Notes under the pieces: model-generated
The model's input: the letters and a program-made list of their open reading frames with translations, nothing else
What the model was told of the DNA's origin: nothing
The model's database searches: none
Part shown: positions 54,010 through 64,000 of the stretch, one piece after another
Layout: each line of letters opens with the position of its first letter
Position numbering within the stretch: position 1 is the stretch's first letter
Assembly (NCBI GenBank): GCA_037974335.1
Contig: CM075760.1
Location: 7,251,432 to 7,315,431, forward strand
Direction: 5' to 3'
Source: Prionace glauca
Taxonomy: Eukaryota > Chordata > Chondrichthyes > Carcharhiniformes > Carcharhinidae
DNA: 64,000 nucleotides
Position numbers and translations under genes: made by a program

Positions 54010-54302
54010 TTATTTACTTACTGTCACACGTGTGCTTACATTAACACTGCAATGAAGTTACTGTGAAAATGTCCTCGTCGCCACACTCTGGTACCTGTTT
54101 GGGTACACTGAGGGAGAATTTAGCACGGCCAATGCAACTAACCAGCACGTTTTTGAACTGTGGGAGGAAACCGGAGCACCCGGAGAAAACCACGCAGACA
54201 CGGGGAGAAGGTGCAGACCGACAGTGATCCGAGGTTCAGATTGAGCCCGGCTCGCTGCCGCTGTGATGCATCAGTGCTAACCAATGCGCCATGGTGCCGC
54301 TC
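54010..54302 (-). mobile_element. SINE, second tail type (copy C)
   Basis: Counterpart of 3604-3901, 7 bp shorter in the core. Confidence 0.7.
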
Positions 54303-54802
54303 TGACCCGTTTGATTCACCGTATCATCATCCATTTCCCTTGCTGTCCCCGTCTCTCCCTCATTTATCTCAATGTCGGTCTACTATTTATCTCCCTGTCA
54401 CTGCCTCATTTCTGTCATTTCCTTTCCTCGTGTTTATCTCTCCGCATCTCCACCTGTTCCTTTCTACCTATCTTTCTTCTTCTATCACTATGCCGGCCTT
54501 TGATTCACTCACTACCTTTCCATTCGTTTATCTCCATTTCTTAGCTTGTATGTTTCTTTGTGGCTGCATTTGTGTCTCTCAGGGGATCTGCATCCAAATC
54601 CATATATTGTTTTATTCATAGTCACAACCCTAGGAAATCTACCGTTCAGAAAGAAGGGTTCAGTGTGAACAGGTCACGCACATGACAATGAGATTAATGT
54701 TCTTGAGAAGCCGTCACAAGCCGACATAAAGGATAACAAAAACATTCAACGTGAGAGATTTAAACCGATCAAGTAAAACTGCAACCATCCGGGGACTCTG
54801 GG

Positions 54803-55750
54803 TTTGTATTCGAAGGAGATTAGAGGGATGAAGGGGGACCTCTTTGAAACTTATAGAATACTGAAAGGCCTGGATATAGTGGGTGCGAGGAAGATGTTTC
54901 CATTAGTAAGAGAGACAAGGATCCGAGCGCACAGCCTCAGAGTAAAATGACGGCCCGTTTGAATCTAGATATAGAGGAATTTCTTCAGCCAGAGGGTGGT
55001 GAATCTGCGGAATTCCTTTCCTCAGAAAGCTGTGGAGGCTCGGTCATTGAGTTTATTCAAGACAGAGATCGACAGGTTCCTGATTGGTGAAGGGATCAAA
55101 GATTATGGTGACGGGGTGGGAGAATGGGGTTGAGAAACCCCACAGGGGCGTCACTGTGGCACAGTGATTAACATCGCTGCCTCACAGCGCCAGGGACCCG
55201 GGTCCGATTTCAGTCTGGGGTGACTGTCTGCACGGAGATTCTCCCCATGTCTGCGTGGGTTTCGTCCAGGTGCTCTGGTTTCCTCTCACAGTCCGAAAAT
55301 ATGCGGGTTAGGTTGGTTGGCAATGACAAGTTGACCCGAGCGACAGGGAGTTAGCAGGGTAAATATGTGGCGCTACTGGGATGGAGCCTGGGTGGGGTTG
55401 AATCGTTGGATAGAACCCTACAGTGCAGAAGGAGGACATTTGGCCTATGAAGCCTGCACCGGCAACAATCCCACCCAGGTCCTGTGCTAGCCACATAACC
55501 CCACATATTTAGCTCCTAATCCTCCTGACATTAAGGGGTAATTTAGCGTGGCCAATCAACCTAACCCGAACATCTTTGTCGTGCTCGGTTCAGGATTGAG
55601 GAAGGTTCAGACTCGATGGGCCGAATGGCCTCCTTGTGAACTGTAGTGATGTTATGATTCTGTAGGGATTTTAAACATTTCGGCCATGATTGAATGGTGC
55701 AATGGACAGGATGGGCCGAATGGCCTAACTCTGCTCCGATATCTTATCAG
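54803..55750. mobile_element. LINE fragment, nested SINE pair, LINE tail (copy C)
   Basis: Counterpart of 4403-5342 in the same order; only small differences. Confidence 0.75.
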
Positions 55751-56002
55751 CGAAGCTGATTCTTCCCTCACACCACACACTCAGTGACTACCTCCACTTT
55801 CAGACATTTAATACAGTTGGTTAAAGAGCTTCAGCCCATCACTGAAACTCATTGAAATCTTATCTCAATCTATGACGGGTAGATTGTAAATTGTTGATTG
55901 GATGGGAAGTTTGAGATCAGAAAGTGACGTTAAAAACAGATTCTGTTCCGGCAGAGCTTGGAGTTTTAAAGGTTAGTCACAGCCCCGGGCTCTGCAGCCG
56001 CC

Positions 56003-58304
56003 ATGGAGTTCCTCACTGTCTGCATTGTGTTCGGGCTGTTTCTTATCAGTAAGGATGACTCCAATCTGGTTAAATGTTATCGCGATCTGAAACATTAACT
56101 CTGCTTCTCTGCAGTGATGTTTCCTGTCGATGCTGAGTAATTCCGCCTTTATTTATTTTTACTTCATCATTCCAGTTCTGTCGCTTGGAGTGTAAAGTGT
56201 TAATATCATTTCAGCAGCACATCCAACATATCATTCTTTTTTTCTTCTTCTTGAACACGTTCCAGATCCGAGTGCTGGAGATTCTGTTTCTCAGCCTCAG
56301 TCTTTAAAGAGGAGAGAAGGTGAAACGGTGACTATCGGATGTACCTACAGCACTTCGGTGTTCACGCAAGGGGACAGGAATGTAGCTGAGGAGGACACTG
56401 GGGTGCAGGGGTGTGAAATAGATAGTATTGCAGTTGATACGGGGGATGTGCTGGATATTTTAGAGGGATTGAAAATAGATAAGTCCCCTGGTCCAGATGG
56501 GATTTACCCTAGGATTCTTTGGGAGGCAAGAGGGGTGATTGCGGAGCCTCTGGCTCTGATCTTCAGGTCGTCGTTAGTCTCTGGTATAGTACCAGAAGAT
56601 TGGAGGACAGCAAATGTTGTCCCATTGTTTAAGAAGGGGAGAAGGGACTTCCCTGGGAATTATAGACCGGTGAGTCTTACTTCTGTGGTGGGTAAGGTTT
56701 TGGAAAGGATTATTAGAGACAGGATTTATAGCTATTTGGAAAGTAATGAGTTGATTAGAGACAGTCAGCATGGTTTTGTAGCGGGTAGGTCATGCCTTAC
56801 TAACCTTATCGAGTTCTTTGAGAAAGTTACCAAGGAGGTGGATAGGGGTAAGGCAGTTGATGTGGTGTATATGGATTTTAGCAAGGCGTTTGATAAGGTT
56901 CACCATGGTAGGCTTCTGCAGAAAATGCAGATGTATGGGATTGGGGGTGATCTAGGTAATTGGATCAGGAATTGGCTAGCAGATAGGAGACAGAGAGTGG
57001 TGGTTGATGGGAAATATTCGTCATGGAGTTCGGTTACAAGTGGTGTGCCTCAGGGATCTGTTTTGGGGCCACTGCTGTTTGTAATGTTTATTAATGATCT
57101 GGATGAGGGTATAGTTGGGTGGATTAGTAAGTTTGCTGATGACACCAAAGTCGGAGGTGTGGTAGATTGTGAGGAAGGGTGTCATAGTTTGCAGGATGAC
57201 TTAGAAAGGTTGCAGAGCTGGGCTGAGAGGTGGCGGATGGAGTTTAATGTGGAGAAGTGTGAGGTAATTCATTTCGGTAGGAATAACAGATGTGTTGAGT
57301 ATAGTGCTAACGGGAGGACTTTGAATAGTGTGGAGGAGCAGAGGGATCTAGGTGTATGTGTACATAGATCCCTGAAAGTTGTGAATCAAGTAGATGAGGT
57401 TGTTAAGAAGGCATACGGAGTTTTGGCGTTTATTGGTAGGGGGATTGAATTTAGGAGTCGCAGCGTCATGATGCAACTGTACACATCTCTGGTGCGGCCG
57501 CACTTGGAGTTTTGTGTGCAGTTCTGGTCCCCACATTACAGGAAGGATGTAGAGGCTTTGGAGAGGGTGCAGAGGAGGTTTACCAGGATGTTGCCTGGTA
57601 TGGAGGGGAGATCCTATGAGGAGAGATTGAGAGATTTGGGGTTGTTTTCGCTGGAAAGAAGGCGGCTAAGAGGGGATCTCATTGAAACATATAAGATGAT
57701 TAGAGGTTTAGACAGGGTAGATAGTGATAGCCTTTTTCCTAGGATGGAGAAAGCTAGCACGAGGGGGCACGATTTTAAATTAAGGGGGGGTAGTTATAGG
57801 ACAGATGTCAGGGGTAGGTTCTTTACCCAGAGGGTGGTGAGGGACTGGAATGCCCTGCCAGCTGCAGTTGTAAATGCACCTAGTTTGGGGGCGTTTAAAA
57901 GATCTGTGGATAGGTATATGGATGAAAAGGGATTGGTTTAGGCTAGTGGGTCATTGTTTTCTAACTGGTCGGCGCAACATCGTGGGCCGAAGGGCCAGTT
58001 CTGCGCTGTAATGTTCTATGTTCTATGTTCTATGTTCTATGTTCACTACAGCAAGTGACTACATCTTATATTGGTACAGACAGCAACCACAGAAAGATTT
58101 GCAGTTCATTATATAGAAAAGGTCCTGGAATACAGAAGAAGACAGAGGGGAAGGTTTTGGATCCCGTTTCTCTGCTGAACTCCAGACCTCGGCTAAATTA
58201 ACTACTTTAACCATCTCGAGCCTGCAGCTGACTTACGCTGGCCGCTATTACTGCGCTTTCAGACTCACAGTGATAGAAATCAGTCTCACCCCCGTACAAA
58301 AACT
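56003..58304 (+). pseudogene. TCR V gene V4 (copy C), split by the same LINE plus a stop
   Basis: Leader 56003-56048, V exon start 56266, LINE from 56367 to 58040, V exon end at 58265. Compared with copy A the 3' half has an in-frame TAG after QFII and Tyr in place of the conserved Asp of LTDAGRYYC. RSS intact: CACAGTG (58266-58272), 23-bp spacer, ACAAAAACT (58296-58304). Confidence 0.87.
56367..58040 (+). mobile_element. CR1-like LINE with open RT frame (copy C)
   Basis: The same insertion as 5958-7624, with the frame open to 57941 and only about five residue changes against copy A, none in SPGPDG, GVPQGS or FADD. One more TTCTATG unit at the 3' end. Confidence 0.88.
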
Positions 58305-60750
58305 GCTTTTCAGCTAATATTGGGTGCTCCAGGCTGTTGAGGTTTGTGTGGAGAATCGCAGAAAGTAACAGTCAGATTGAACAGCGGCGCTGTCAGCCGC
58401 TCAGACACACACCCCAGAGGAAACCACATTAACGTCGGATCAAACTGTCACCCAATTCAATTCAGGATCGGCTGAGACAACACACAGCAGAATCCCATCA
58501 GACTGAAAGGTTAATCAGCGAAAGAGAGAAAGAGCAGCTACCAGTTAAAGAGTTTGTGTTTCGTTTCCAATTGTTATTTTCTACAATTCAGGCTTGTCTG
58601 GGAAGATCAGTTTCACCAAAGAAAGGTTCCTCAGATTTAAAAATGTTTCAAAGCTGCCTGACAGCAGCTCATGGATTCCGGAGCTGTGAGAATTAACCCG
58701 GGAATGGGACGATAGAAAAGGGGGCGGGGCGGTAGGGGATATCTCCGGCTGACAAAGAGAGTGATGAAGATGAGGTTGAGGAAGTGAACACAAGATAGAA
58801 CAGGTGGGGAGAAATGTATGTCTAAAAACTGTTCAATCTGAGAACCGAGAAATAAGCAGCGATCAAAATAATGCAGCAGGTCAAAGAATGTGACTGTAAG
58901 GTAGGGTCTGAGCAAGATACAAATGTAAACTGGTGATAACTTGAAAGATATGTTTTCCTATCCCTGTGCATACTTCCTGTTAAAAACCTGAGCAATGTTC
59001 CTATGCAGGTGAGTGTGGCCCAGTCTTTGCATCAGCTCAATGGCTCCCTATATTCAATGCTGCAACATCTGAAACGTTTAGCCATGGAGCTGTTTTAGGA
59101 ATCCTTCAGTGGATCAGCCCTGTCATTGTCTGGTTCCTCTGCTTAATATCTACGAAATTTCAAAGACTAGGTGGCTGAATGAGACCTCTGTAGAGCATCG
59201 GCTCAGTGCTCGCTAACTCTCCATGTCTAAACGTTTGATCAACTGTGCTATGCAGGCAAGTATATCCTTACCCCCTAAGCTGTACACTTCCTATATCACC
59301 CAATGCGCCGATACACTTCGAGAGAGCTATAAAAGTCATTGACATAGGCAAAGGTGAGATTGAGCGGAATGATACAGAGACAATCCAACTGAGGGACAAA
59401 GATGAACGCGGCCTGAGAGCAGTGAATGATGCAGAGACACAGCAAGGAAGGGCATTGCTACAGATGAGTATTTATAAATACAGACATACATTAGAGGAGG
59501 CTGTGGTGCAGTGGTATTTTAAATGGGCGAATCCCTACTTTGAAACAGTGATACCTAGTTATAGATTTACCCAGATGACGAACTATTCTCTTCACATCCG
59601 CCTTGTCAAGACCCCTTTGTATCTTATACATATCAATCAAGTAGCCTACTCTTACTCTGAATTCCAGCGGCTATGACTTTGTCTCTCTAACCTTTCCTCA
59701 TGAAATAATTCGGCCTTAAAAACAAAGCTTGAATGCCAGAAATGTACACGGATACACAGAATGGAAGACTAAAACTTAATGAAACTCAAGGTTACACACA
59801 CACAAACTGAGAACTGCTCACTGTTACCAAGGATATATAGGGAATCTGGGGATTCTGAAGAGAATGAGGCGAAAAAAATAGGAAATAACATCAAATAAAG
59901 AGGTAACAATGAACAGAGAAGGCAACAGGGGAAAGAGAAAGCAGTTAATGGCAAAACAAGAAAAGTTATGAAATAGTAAAATTTAGATAGCTGAATGACA
60001 AGAAATGATGATCATCCTCAGATTTTGCTTTTATTCTGTCTAAAATGCCGGGGTCCAAACTGCACACACTATTCCAAATGTAGTCTCCACAAAACCCTGA
60101 ATTACTGTAACAAGACTGCAAACATTTCAAGACTTAACTCCGTGCTCAAGGCTGGAAGGAGAGTGTGACAGTGGATAATTCGCACTGTGTACATTCCCGA
60201 CATCAGTAACTGGATCAGGAAGATAGGACATCTCTGTCTGTTTGTACTGTCTTTTTAAAGCTCCATCTCCTCTCAATGCCGTGTGTAATATATTTGCTTT
60301 CCCTGCTTTCCAGGCAAAGCTCGGGTTCACCAACTGTCTGTGTCTATATCAAGTAGCTAACTGACCCTGGGAGCTGGACAGCCAGAGGGAGCTGAATGAG
60401 AGGAAGCGACAGAAACAGAAAGAGAATTGACATGACAGTGTTTCGTAATGACTTGTGCCAGTTGCTCTCCGTGATGAATGCCTGCAGTGTGTTACCCTAT
60501 AAGTTTCACAAAGGCCGCAGTGATGAGTTTGTTGGGGGTTGGAAACTGCAAGTGTCACATAAGCAGCTCACTGTCTATTTCATGTTCCAGCTAAGAGGAT
60601 TCGCTGCTTTCATTGGCTGAAGTAATCACTTGTGTGTGATATAAACATGACAATTTGAAGGATAAACTTGCATTTGGTGAATAAAAAACACGAAATAAAA
60701 TAAAAAGCAGGTGATTCGTGGATAAATTAATATTGTAAACAGGTTGGATC
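58305..60750. other. Intergenic block, copy C
   Basis: Counterpart of 7889-10341, including the antisense LINE relic at about 59485-59676. No gene recognised. Confidence 0.55.
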
Positions 60751-60754
60751 ACAT

Positions 60755-60826
60755 TCCCTGGTGGTCCAGTGGTTATGATTCGGCGCTCTTACCACCCCAG
60801 TCCGGGTTCGTTTCCTGGTCAGGGAA
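60755..60826 (+). pseudogene. tRNA-Glu-like sequence, copy C
   Basis: Same as 10342-10413 with the CTT anticodon loop, plus G to T in the D arm (ggttatgatt) and A to T in the B box (ggttcgtttcc), which should weaken Pol III transcription. Confidence 0.6.
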
Positions 60827-62335
60827 TGTAAATTTATTGCTGTACAACAATTCTGCGTTACTTCTAGTTCTGTCGGAATCAGTACCAGAGCGATTTCTTC
60901 TTTAGCATCTGACTTGGAAATGTCACATGTAAAGAACAAAAAAGAAGAGAGCAATCGGCTGCAAAGCGCTGATGGTACAAAACGCTGATGCGGGTTAAAA
61001 TCTGGCTGTTAATGGGGTAAATTTTATTGTTTCTACTGACACAAATATGTCTCTGATCTGGGTCCAAATCTCGGGCTCAATTACAAGTAAAAGTTCAATT
61101 GAATGCAGCAGTAAACTCTTTCAACGCCAATGAAGTGGAGGTGGTTTTCACTCAGAAATAGGAAGTGTGAGATTAGCAGCGCAGGTTGGAGAAAGACTCA
61201 GTTTGAGCGGTGACGCTGCCGGAGGAATGGAGAGCTGGAGTTCACCCAGAAATGCAGCAAAGTTCAAAAACAATGGCGCCCAATGTGGGACTGACAAGGG
61301 AACAGTCTGTATATGTGAATGCAGTAAGAGATTTAAACAAGTAATTTTGATTTACTTGTAATTCAGAGATTTAAACAAACAATTCTGATTTAAACAAGAA
61401 TTTTCTAATTTTAAAATGAATGTTAGCTGTATTTTTAAAAGGAATTGTAATCTTTAGCCAAAGTTACACTGATTTTAAGGTTAACTTGGATGATAAAGTA
61501 TAATCTTTAACTGACAACGGTTCTCTGTAACACAATCCCCTATAAACACAGGAGATGGCTGTGGTGTCCGCTCTGAACTTCAAGTGGATGTCACCTCAGA
61601 ATTCATCCCCCGCCCCCCGCAGACCATTGTCACTAAGAGTTTCCAAACTCCACTCCCCAAAAAAGCATCCTTTACAATCTCCTTTTACAATAATGCTTTC
61701 CATGAGTGGCTTGCATTTTGAAATCCAGACCAGATTTTCCAAATGACTCGCTTAAACAAAGCTTCCACTCTGAACTCGTGGGTTGTGGATGTGATGTCTT
61801 TCTTGAAGGTCATTCTACAAAGTCCCTTACGCCAATTTTCTGTGTTGGGTCTTAGCCTGTCTCGAGCTCCCGTGATCATACATATTGATTTTTTTTTCAT
61901 TTAGCAGAAAATATAGACTGGAGAAAAGTCATTTTCAAAGGTATTTTTCCAGAAAAGCCTGGGCTTATGTGACATGCATTTGAACACAGCTGCCAAGAGT
62001 GTAGGCTGTCGACACATTTTTATCAAATTTGAGCAAACATGCACTTGTATTATTCATGGGACAGTAAACTTTGTGGATGAATTACCTCCCTGAAACCCCC
62101 TCTTCCATCTTCTAGCTTCATACTGAAGTCTTGGCTCTTCTGCGCGAAATTCAATATTTTGTTCCAGTTTTTGGTCTGGTCTTTAATTTGCATGACACAC
62201 TCCGTCACCCTATTTAGGAGTAAAGTTGTCCTGGCAATAGTAGGGGAGGATGCAAAGGGATTTTCCCCCATTCCCCTCCTTGAAATGTGGAATGAAATTA
62301 GAAATTTCTGGAAGATGTGGGTGACACCATTCTTC
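60827..62335. other. Intergenic, copy C
   Basis: Counterpart of 10414-11923; nothing recognised. Confidence 0.5.
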
Positions 62336-63237
62336 TTATCTTTTAATGAAATGGAGAATTGGAGTAAATGAATTCATCAGCACATTCTTCAACTGCTGCC
62401 TGAACTTCGTCTGGGTGACGGCATAAATTCCAGTGTTGGTGCAGCAACTCAGGAGCTGAAGCATGAAGGCCAGTTCCATCACAAAGCCATCGAGAAATAC
62501 CGCGTTATATCCCAAATTGAACATACGCTTCCATACCGAATAAAACATTAACACTGACCATAACAGGATGAAATTGGCTGAGATAACAAATAGCAAAATG
62601 ATGGATTTCCTTCGACTTTCCATCTCTGTGTCTTTGGGACTCTCCCCACTGCTTTGAGCCCGAAGTCTCCTGCGGGCTCTGCTGCTCACTAAAATGTGCC
62701 TGACAGTGAAAACATTAAACAACAGAATCAGTACAAATGGGACACACGGGGTTAGAATGTTGTGGGCGAACTCGACTGTGCCCCAGACTGGGGATAACAG
62801 AACAGTGCCTGTTACCTCACAAAACCAGGGGTCATTCAAGAGCACATACCGACCCAATAACATAAAACACCAGAAAATGTTCTTTAAACAGCTCAGCATC
62901 GTCACTGTTCCCAGAACCACCACTGCCGTTTTCTCACTGCAATATTTCTTTTTCAGTTTCTGGCAGCAAATGGCCACAAATCGATCAAAGGTGAAACTGA
63001 CAGTGAACCAGACAGAACAGTCAGTGGCTGCATAAAGCAGGGCGGCGTGGATGTTACACACACGGATATACCACAGGAAAAGAACATGCTCCTCAAAAAC
63101 AATCGGAATCTGTCTCATTATCAAGTCGAGAATGATAACCAATAGATCTGCCAAAGCCATGGCCACCAGGTAAGAAGTGACACATCTGGAGAGACCACAG
63201 TTTTTACGGATGAGGATAACAATCGTTACGATGTTCA
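62336..63237 (-). CDS. GPR139-like GPCR exon 2 (copy C)
   Basis: 300 residues, open, same acceptor and stop as copy A, with about a dozen substitutions (for example VCNIHAALL, GRYVLLND, LGYNAVFL). The frame is kept and substitutions avoid the core motifs, so it still looks under constraint. Exon 1 would lie beyond the window end, near 73 kb if the duplication continues. Confidence 0.83.
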
Positions 63238-63494
63238 CTGTAAAGAAGGGAAATAAATAATTAATTCACACATCAGACCAGAAACAAAATAAGTTTGAAT
63301 GAGGGGATTTTGAGATTTTCTGATGTGTTAATGTATTTTTTGATGAATTGAAGTCAATGAACCTGGAACAACCAATGGGATGGTCTGTGCGACACAGGAA
63401 GGAAATATTTAACATCAAAAACTGGAGGAGAGAAAGGGCAGGAGGCAATAGTGGTAACTGGCAGTGCAGGGTGATGGGGTGCTCAGCAGAGACA

Positions 63495-63860
63495 TTGATC
63501 ATAGAAACATAGATACTCGGAGCACGAGTAGGCCATTCGGCTCTTTGAGCCTGCTTCTCCATTGATTATGATCATGGCTGATCATCCAACTCTTGATCCT
63601 GCCATTCCCTCTTTCCTTTCATCCCCTTCGCACCAAGAGCTATGTCTAACTCCTGTTCGAAAACACACAATGTTTTGGCCTCAACTGCTTTCCATGGTAC
63701 TGAATTCCACAGGCTTACCACTCTCTGAAATAATTTCCCCTCATCTCAGTCCTAAAAGGTTGACCCAGTATCTTCAGATGATAGCCCCTGGTTCTGGACG
63801 CCCCCACTATTGGGAACATCCTTCCTGCACCTACCATTCACCAGGACAGCGACATAAGAC
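63495..63860 (-). mobile_element. Antisense LINE 3' end (copy C)
   Basis: Counterpart of 13083-13450. Confidence 0.68.
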
Positions 63861-64000
63861 AGCGTGCAGTTTGAGGCTATCAAACAGACTCAGGCAGCGG
63901 AGGGTAGTAAACCTGTGAGAGACGAGCTCCACCAGTCAGTGATATGGAGAGTGTGAGGGTTAAGGTTATCACTCACCCTTGGGCAGGGCAAAGCACCGGA

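Larger units (their letters stand above)
50388..64000. repeat. Large direct duplication, copy C
   Basis: Counterpart of bases 1-13593. Copy-specific changes hit functional sites: the V2 heptamer is CATAGTG here instead of CACAGTG, the 3' half of the LINE-split V gains an in-frame TAG, and the tRNA-like B box is altered. Divergence looks uniform at one to a few percent by eye, including inside the shared LINE, so the LINE was present before the copying. Confidence 0.95.

Noticed and set aside
1-64000. J, D or C segments of a receptor locus
   Set aside because: I looked for FGxG-type J motifs next to 12-bp RSSs and for Ig constant domains and saw none convincing. A short segment could be missed by eye.

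Overview
The window looks like genomic DNA of a cartilaginous fish (shark or ray), and specifically a T-cell-receptor variable-gene cluster of alpha/delta type. Three observations support this. (1) There are many short two-exon Ig-V units, each with a mostly 46-nt leader exon and a ~300-bp V exon. The V exons carry the C23/W41/YYC104 framework and end in CALSP, CALRP, CAFR or CAQS. They run straight into a heptamer, a 23-bp spacer and a nonamer (mostly ACAAAAACT), as V-side recombination signals do. (2) The interspersed repeats are CR1-like LINEs with TTCTTATG or TTCTATG tails and an elasmobranch HE1-type tRNA SINE. (3) A GPR139-like receptor is present, of a type I recall as expanded in sharks. 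No D, J or C segments were recognised. The TRA/TRD assignment rests on V sequence style and the 23-RSS, and is an inference.

Layout: bases 1-13593 (copy A) recur at 50388-64000 (copy C) in the same order and orientation at a spacing of about 50.4 kb, by eye differing at one to a few percent. Both ends of this match are cut by the window. Copy A holds V1 (-), V2 (-), a V relic (+), V4 (+, split by a LINE), a tRNA-Glu-like gene and GPCR exon 2 (-). Bases 13.5-24.7 kb are a graveyard of nested LINE/SINE fragments, with a probable GPR139-like exon 1 at 22.9-23.3 kb. An older, more diverged third copy (B, 24.7-30.3 kb) matches A 4.6-10.75 kb and carries the uninterrupted version of the V split in A and C. 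From 31.9 to 37.3 kb lie V7 (-), V8 (-, broken) and a relic (-). Then come 37.3-41.3 kb of nested repeats, a CpG-rich stretch at 41.5-42.3 kb with a seven-unit YY1-like array and a strong CTCF-like motif, V10 (+, 43.85-44.66 kb), V11 (+, 48.8-49.2 kb), two V relics, and copy C.

How it works together: V leaders have CRE/decamer-like promoter elements upstream. V exons lie in both orientations, so joining could be deletional or inversional. CTCF-like motifs sit just downstream of two V relic RSSs. The most unusual item is a LINE inserted in the CDR1 of V4. Leader plus FR1 run in frame into an open reverse-transcriptase reading frame (about 573 codons after splicing), and this frame is still open in both copies A and C. 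All positions are read by eye, so repeat boundaries are good to roughly 5-20 bases.
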